Shown here: one piece after another, positions 5,860-8,988 of the stretch
Numbering within the stretch: the stretch's first letter is position 1
Layout of the letters: each line of letters starts with the position of its first letter
Source of the DNA: Labilithrix sp.
Lineage (GTDB): Bacteria > Myxococcota > Polyangia > Polyangiales > Polyangiaceae
Assembly: GCA_028287035.1 (NCBI GenBank)
Contig: JAQBQL010000228.1
Location: 1-8,988, forward strand
DNA: 8,988 nt
Direction: 5' to 3'
Position numbers and translations under genes: made by a program
The notes under the pieces: model-generated
Told to the model about the DNA's origin: nothing
The model's database searches: none
Seen by the model: the letters and a program-made list of their open reading frames with translations, nothing else

Positions 5860-8800
5860 ATGGTCGACCTCCTCATCGCGTGGTCCATCCGGAACCGTGT
5901 CGTCGTGTTCGTCCTGACCGGCGTGTTCGTCATGATCGGCGCGATCGCCGCCTCGAAGGTGCCCATCGACGCGGTGCCGGACGTCACGAACGTGCAGGTG
6001 CAGATCATCACGCAGGCGCCGGCGCTCGGCCCGATCGACGTCGAGACGTACGTGACGGCGCCGGTCGAGCGAGCGATGGCCGGCCTGCCGGGCCTCGAGG
6101 AGATCCGCAGCACGTCGCGCGCCGGCATCTCCGTCGTGACCGTCGGGTTCGCCGACAGCGCCGAGCTCTATCTGGCGCGGCAGCTCGTCGGCGAGCGCGT
6201 CCAGGAGGCGCGGCGCACCATCCCGGAGCGTTACGGCTCGCCCCAGCTCGGGCCGGTGTCGAGCGGCCTCGGTGAGGTGTTCCACTTCGAGGTGAAGGGC
6301 AACAAGCCCCTGATGGAGCTCCGCACCATCCTCGACTGGCAAATAGGGCCGCGCCTCAAGCTCGTGCCGGGGGTCGTCGAGGTGAACACCTTCGGCGGCG
6401 ACGCGCGGAGCCTCGAGCTCGCCCTCGACCCGAGGCGGATGGCCGCCGCGGGCGTGGGCGTCGCCGAGGTGACGGCCGCCATCGAGCGGAATCACGTCGC
6501 GAGCGGCGGCGCCTACTTCACCGACGGTCGCGAGACGGTCACGGTGCGCGCCGAGGGCCGGATCACCTCGGCCAGGGACCTCGGCGAGATCGTCGTCCTT
6601 CGCATGGCGGGGAAGACTCCGCTCTACGTGAAGGACCTCGGGGAGATCCACGAGGCTCCCATAGTCAAGTACGGCGCGGTGACGCGCGACGGACGCAAGG
6701 ACGAGGTGGTGGTCGGGGTCGTGATGATGCTGCGCGGCGCCAACTCGCGGCAGGTCGTCAAGGACACGAAGGAGGCGGTGGCGGACATCCAGAAATCCCT
6801 GCCCGCCGGCGTGCAGATCGACGCCTATTACGACCGCACCGAGCTCGTCGAGCGCACCGTCCACACCGTCTCGAAGAACCTGATCGAGGCGAGCGTGCTC
6901 GTGCTCGTCGTGCTCTTTCTCACGCTCGTCAACCTGCGGGCCGGCGCGGTGGTGGCGATGGCGATTCCCCTCGCGCTCACCGGCGCCTTCATCGGGATGT
7001 GGGCCTTCGACGTCTCGGGCAACCTGATCAGCCTCGGGGCGATCGACTTCGGCCTCGTCGTCGACGGCGCCATCATCATCGTCGAGAACGCGCTCCGGCG
7101 CATGGCGGAGCGGCGCGAGGTCCTCGGCCGTCCGCTCGTCGACGAGGAGCGCCGCGAGGTCGTCCTGAGCGCCTCCACCGAGGTCCGGAGCGCCACCGCG
7201 TTCGGCGAGGTGATCATCGCGCTCGTCTACGTGCCGATCCTCGCGCTCCAGAGCGTCGAGGGACGCATGTTCCGGCCGATGGCGATGACGGTGCTCTTCG
7301 CGCTGGCGACGGCCTTCGTCCTCTCCCTCACGCTCGTGCCGGCGCTCGCCTCCGCGCTCCTGCCGCTCGCCGCGAAGGATCATCCCTCACGCCTCGTCGA
7401 GCTGCTGCGCAGAGGCTATCTGCCGGCGCTTCGCGGAGGGCTGCGCTGGCCGCGCGTCGTGGCCCTCGGGACCCTCGTGGCGTTCGCGCTGAGCGTCGCC
7501 GGCGCGGCGGCGATGGGCCGCGAGTTCCTGCCCAAGCTCGACGAGGGCACGATCGTCCTGGCGATGGTCCGTCTGCCGTCGGTCTCGCTCGCGCAATCGA
7601 CCGAGCAGGCCCGCCAGGTCGAGACCACGCTGAAGACGTTCCCCGAGGTGACGAGCGTGGTCAGCCGCACCGGGCGCGCCGAGATCGCCGTCGACCCGAT
7701 GGGCATGAACATGAGCGACGTCTACGTCCTCCTCAAGCCCAAGTCGGAATGGGTCACCGCCGACAGCCACGACGGGCTCGTCGAGGCGTATGGCAAGAAG
7801 CTGAACGAGGAGGTCCCGGGCGCCGGGTTCTCGTTCAGCCAGCCGATCGAGATGAATACCAACGATCTCCTTGCCGGGATCGAGTCCGACCTCGCGCTCC
7901 ACCTGTATGGCAACGATCTGGGAGAGCTGCGGCAGACCGCCGACGCGATGGTCCGCACCCTGCGCGGCATTCCCGGCGCCCGGGACGTGCGCGCCGAGCA
8001 GATCGCCGGCATGAACACGCTCACCGTGACCGTCGACCGCCAGGCCATTGCCCGCGCGGGGGTCGACGCCAAGGCGGTGACCGACACGGTCGGAGCGATC
8101 GGCGGGCTCGACGTCGGCGAGATCGTGGAGGGCGCGATCCGGTATCCGGTGCGCGTCCGCCTCGCCGAGGAGGCGCGCCGTGACGGCAAGGCAATCAGCG
8201 CGGTGCCCGTCCGTGACGAGGCCGGTAACCTCGTGCCGCTCGGTCAGCTCGCCACCGTCGAGATGGCGCCGGGTCCCTCGCAGGTCAGCCGCGCCCGGAT
8301 GCAGCGGCGCATCACCGTGCAGCTCAACGTGCGCGGGCGCGACATCGGCTCGTTCGTGGAGGAGGCTAAGGGCGCGCTCGACCGGAACGTGAAGCTGCCG
8401 GTCGGCTACTACACGGTGTGGGCCGGCGAGTACGAGCGGCTCCAGTCGGCTGCCAAGCAGCTCGGCATCGTCATCCCGATCGCGCTCGCCCTCATCATGG
8501 TGCTCCTGGTGGTCACCTTCGGACGCCTGCGCCCGGCGCTGCTCATCTTCGTCAACGTGCCGATGGCGATCTCGGGAGGCGTGGCGGCGCTCGCCGTCCG
8601 CGGTCTGCCGCTCAGCGTCTCGGCCGGGATCGGGTTCATTGCGCTGTTCGGCGTCGCGGTCCTGAACGGTCTCGTCCTCGTGTCCTCGATCGAGCGGCGG
8701 CGCGACCACGGGGAGCCGGTGGCGGACGCGGTGCTGCACGGCTCGAACGAGCGACTCCGGCCGGTGCTCACGACCGCGCTCGTCGCCTCGCTCGGCTTCC

Positions 8801-8967
8801 TCCCGATGGCGCTCGCCACGGGCGCCGGGGCCGAGGTGCAGCGGCCGCTCGCGACGGTCGTGATCGGCGGCCTCGTGAGCTCCACGCTGCTCACGCTGCT
8901 CGTCATCCCCACCGTCTACGCGTGGCTCGCGCGGAACGACGCGCCGTCAGCGAAGCCGGCCGGCTGA
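5860..8967 (+). CDS. czcA: CzcA-type heavy-metal RND efflux pump (HME family), inner-membrane proton antiporter
   Basis: Full-length RND transporter, 1035 aa, typical for CzcA/CusA, using the proton gradient to drive metal ions out through the tripartite complex. TM1 is at about 12-32, followed by the first periplasmic porter region. TM2-TM6 lie at about 341-500, TM7 at about 531-551, then the second porter region, and TM8-TM12 at about 868-1020. The proton-relay helix TM4 reads DFGLVVDGAIIIVEN (396-410), with D396, D402 and E409 matching the acidic triad known from CzcA and the divalent-metal branch of the family. From memory of CusA, its three substrate methionines are not all conserved: only M618 aligns, and D669 stands at another position, arguing against a dedicated Cu(I)/Ag(I) pump. 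Zn/Co/Cd/Ni export is therefore the likeliest role; the exact ion is inference. The ATG is 9 bases after czcB, without a strong ribosome binding site. Confidence 0.96.
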   Translation: MVDLLIAWSIRNRVVVFVLTGVFVMIGAIAASKVPIDAVPDVTNVQVQIITQAPALGPIDVETYVTAPVERAMAGLPGLEEIRSTSRAGISVVTVGFADSAELYLARQLVGERVQEARRTIPERYGSPQLGPVSSGLGEVFHFEVKGNKPLMELRTILDWQIGPRLKLVPGVVEVNTFGGDARSLELALDPRRMAAAGVGVAEVTAAIERNHVASGGAYFTDGRETVTVRAEGRITSARDLGEIVVLRMAGKTPLYVKDLGEIHEAPIVKYGAVTRDGRKDEVVVGVVMMLRGANSRQVVKDTKEAVADIQKSLPAGVQIDAYYDRTELVERTVHTVSKNLIEASVLVLVVLFLTLVNLRAGAVVAMAIPLALTGAFIGMWAFDVSGNLISLGAIDFGLVVDGAIIIVENALRRMAERREVLGRPLVDEERREVVLSASTEVRSATAFGEVIIALVYVPILALQSVEGRMFRPMAMTVLFALATAFVLSLTLVPALASALLPLAAKDHPSRLVELLRRGYLPALRGGLRWPRVVALGTLVAFALSVAGAAAMGREFLPKLDEGTIVLAMVRLPSVSLAQSTEQARQVETTLKTFPEVTSVVSRTGRAEIAVDPMGMNMSDVYVLLKPKSEWVTADSHDGLVEAYGKKLNEEVPGAGFSFSQPIEMNTNDLLAGIESDLALHLYGNDLGELRQTADAMVRTLRGIPGARDVRAEQIAGMNTLTVTVDRQAIARAGVDAKAVTDTVGAIGGLDVGEIVEGAIRYPVRVRLAEEARRDGKAISAVPVRDEAGNLVPLGQLATVEMAPGPSQVSRARMQRRITVQLNVRGRDIGSFVEEAKGALDRNVKLPVGYYTVWAGEYERLQSAAKQLGIVIPIALALIMVLLVVTFGRLRPALLIFVNVPMAISGGVAALAVRGLPLSVSAGIGFIALFGVAVLNGLVLVSSIERRRDHGEPVADAVLHGSNERLRPVLTTALVASLGFLPMALATGAGAEVQRPLATVVIGGLVSSTLLTLLVIPTVYAWLARNDAPSAKPAG

Positions 8968-8968
8968 C
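8946..8968 (+). terminator. Possible weak hairpin at the end of czcA
   Basis: GTCAGC (8946-8951) pairs with GCTGAC (8963-8968) across the czcA stop codon. Nested in it is the perfect 12-base palindrome AGCCGGCCGGCT (8954-8965), and the 10-base palindrome GCGGCGCCGC (8971-8980) lies just after. No T-run follows within the window, which ends at 8988, so this is not a confirmed intrinsic terminator. Such palindromes are also common by chance at this GC content. Confidence 0.2.
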
Positions 8969-8988
8969 GCGCGGCGCCGCCTGCTCCG

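Noticed and set aside
4492..7383. A 963-codon open frame on the minus strand opposite czcB and czcA
   Set aside because: The product is dominated by Arg, His, Asp, Glu and Ala with no domain or membrane pattern, as expected from reading a GC-biased gene backwards. The plus-strand genes are unmistakable, and this frame also overlaps the divergent promoter.
7387..8739. A 450-codon open frame on the minus strand opposite the 3' half of czcA
   Set aside because: Same compositional signature (Arg/His/Asp-rich) and fully contained in the RND pump gene. No independent evidence of coding.
5860..8967. CusA-type copper/silver pump
   Set aside because: The TM4 motif DFGLVVDG is of the CzcA type, and only one of three CusA substrate methionines appears aligned. 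No CusF-like chaperone or Met-rich adaptor is present.

Overview
The window is very GC-rich and densely coding: seven genes, no intergenic stretch over about 160 bases, and no RNA gene, insertion sequence or CRISPR array that I can see. Strong third-position G/C bias makes nearly every real gene cast long open frames on the opposite strand. The bias, two membrane-anchored lipoproteins, and an Asp-Ala-Gly / Ala-Pro linker in one exported protein fit a myxobacterium-like member of the Myxococcota (Polyangia-like). That taxonomic guess is inference from style, not from a marker gene.

Layout. A divergent intergenic region of about 100 bases (4562-4662) splits the window. Rightward lie a lipoprotein membrane fusion protein (CzcB/CusB type, 4663-5850) and a full-length heavy-metal RND pump (CzcA type, 5860-8967), separated by 9 bases. 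Leftward run a prokaryotic pentameric ligand-gated ion channel (pLGIC, 3284-4561), a membrane-anchored periplasmic protein (2724-3287), a cysteine-rich lipoprotein (2239-2727) and a CzcC-like outer-membrane efflux protein (911-2221). The first three overlap by 4 bases at each junction, and the efflux protein starts 17 bases after the lipoprotein stop. After a gap of 128-155 bases comes a FliA/WhiG-type sigma factor (72-755) that seems to lack the region 3 helix-turn-helix.

Working together. CzcA, CzcB and CzcC should form one tripartite efflux machine across inner membrane, periplasm and outer membrane, probably for divalent heavy metals. The unusual part is that the outer-membrane component is not beside czcBA. 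It is the last gene of an operon that opens with a ligand-gated channel of the nicotinic-receptor superfamily and two unrecognised periplasm-facing proteins. My main hypothesis is a combined sensing/ion-conducting and efflux module: a channel plus two accessory envelope proteins co-expressed with a metal exporter. The protein families are well supported by sequence; the functional link between channel and efflux pump is inference from gene order only.
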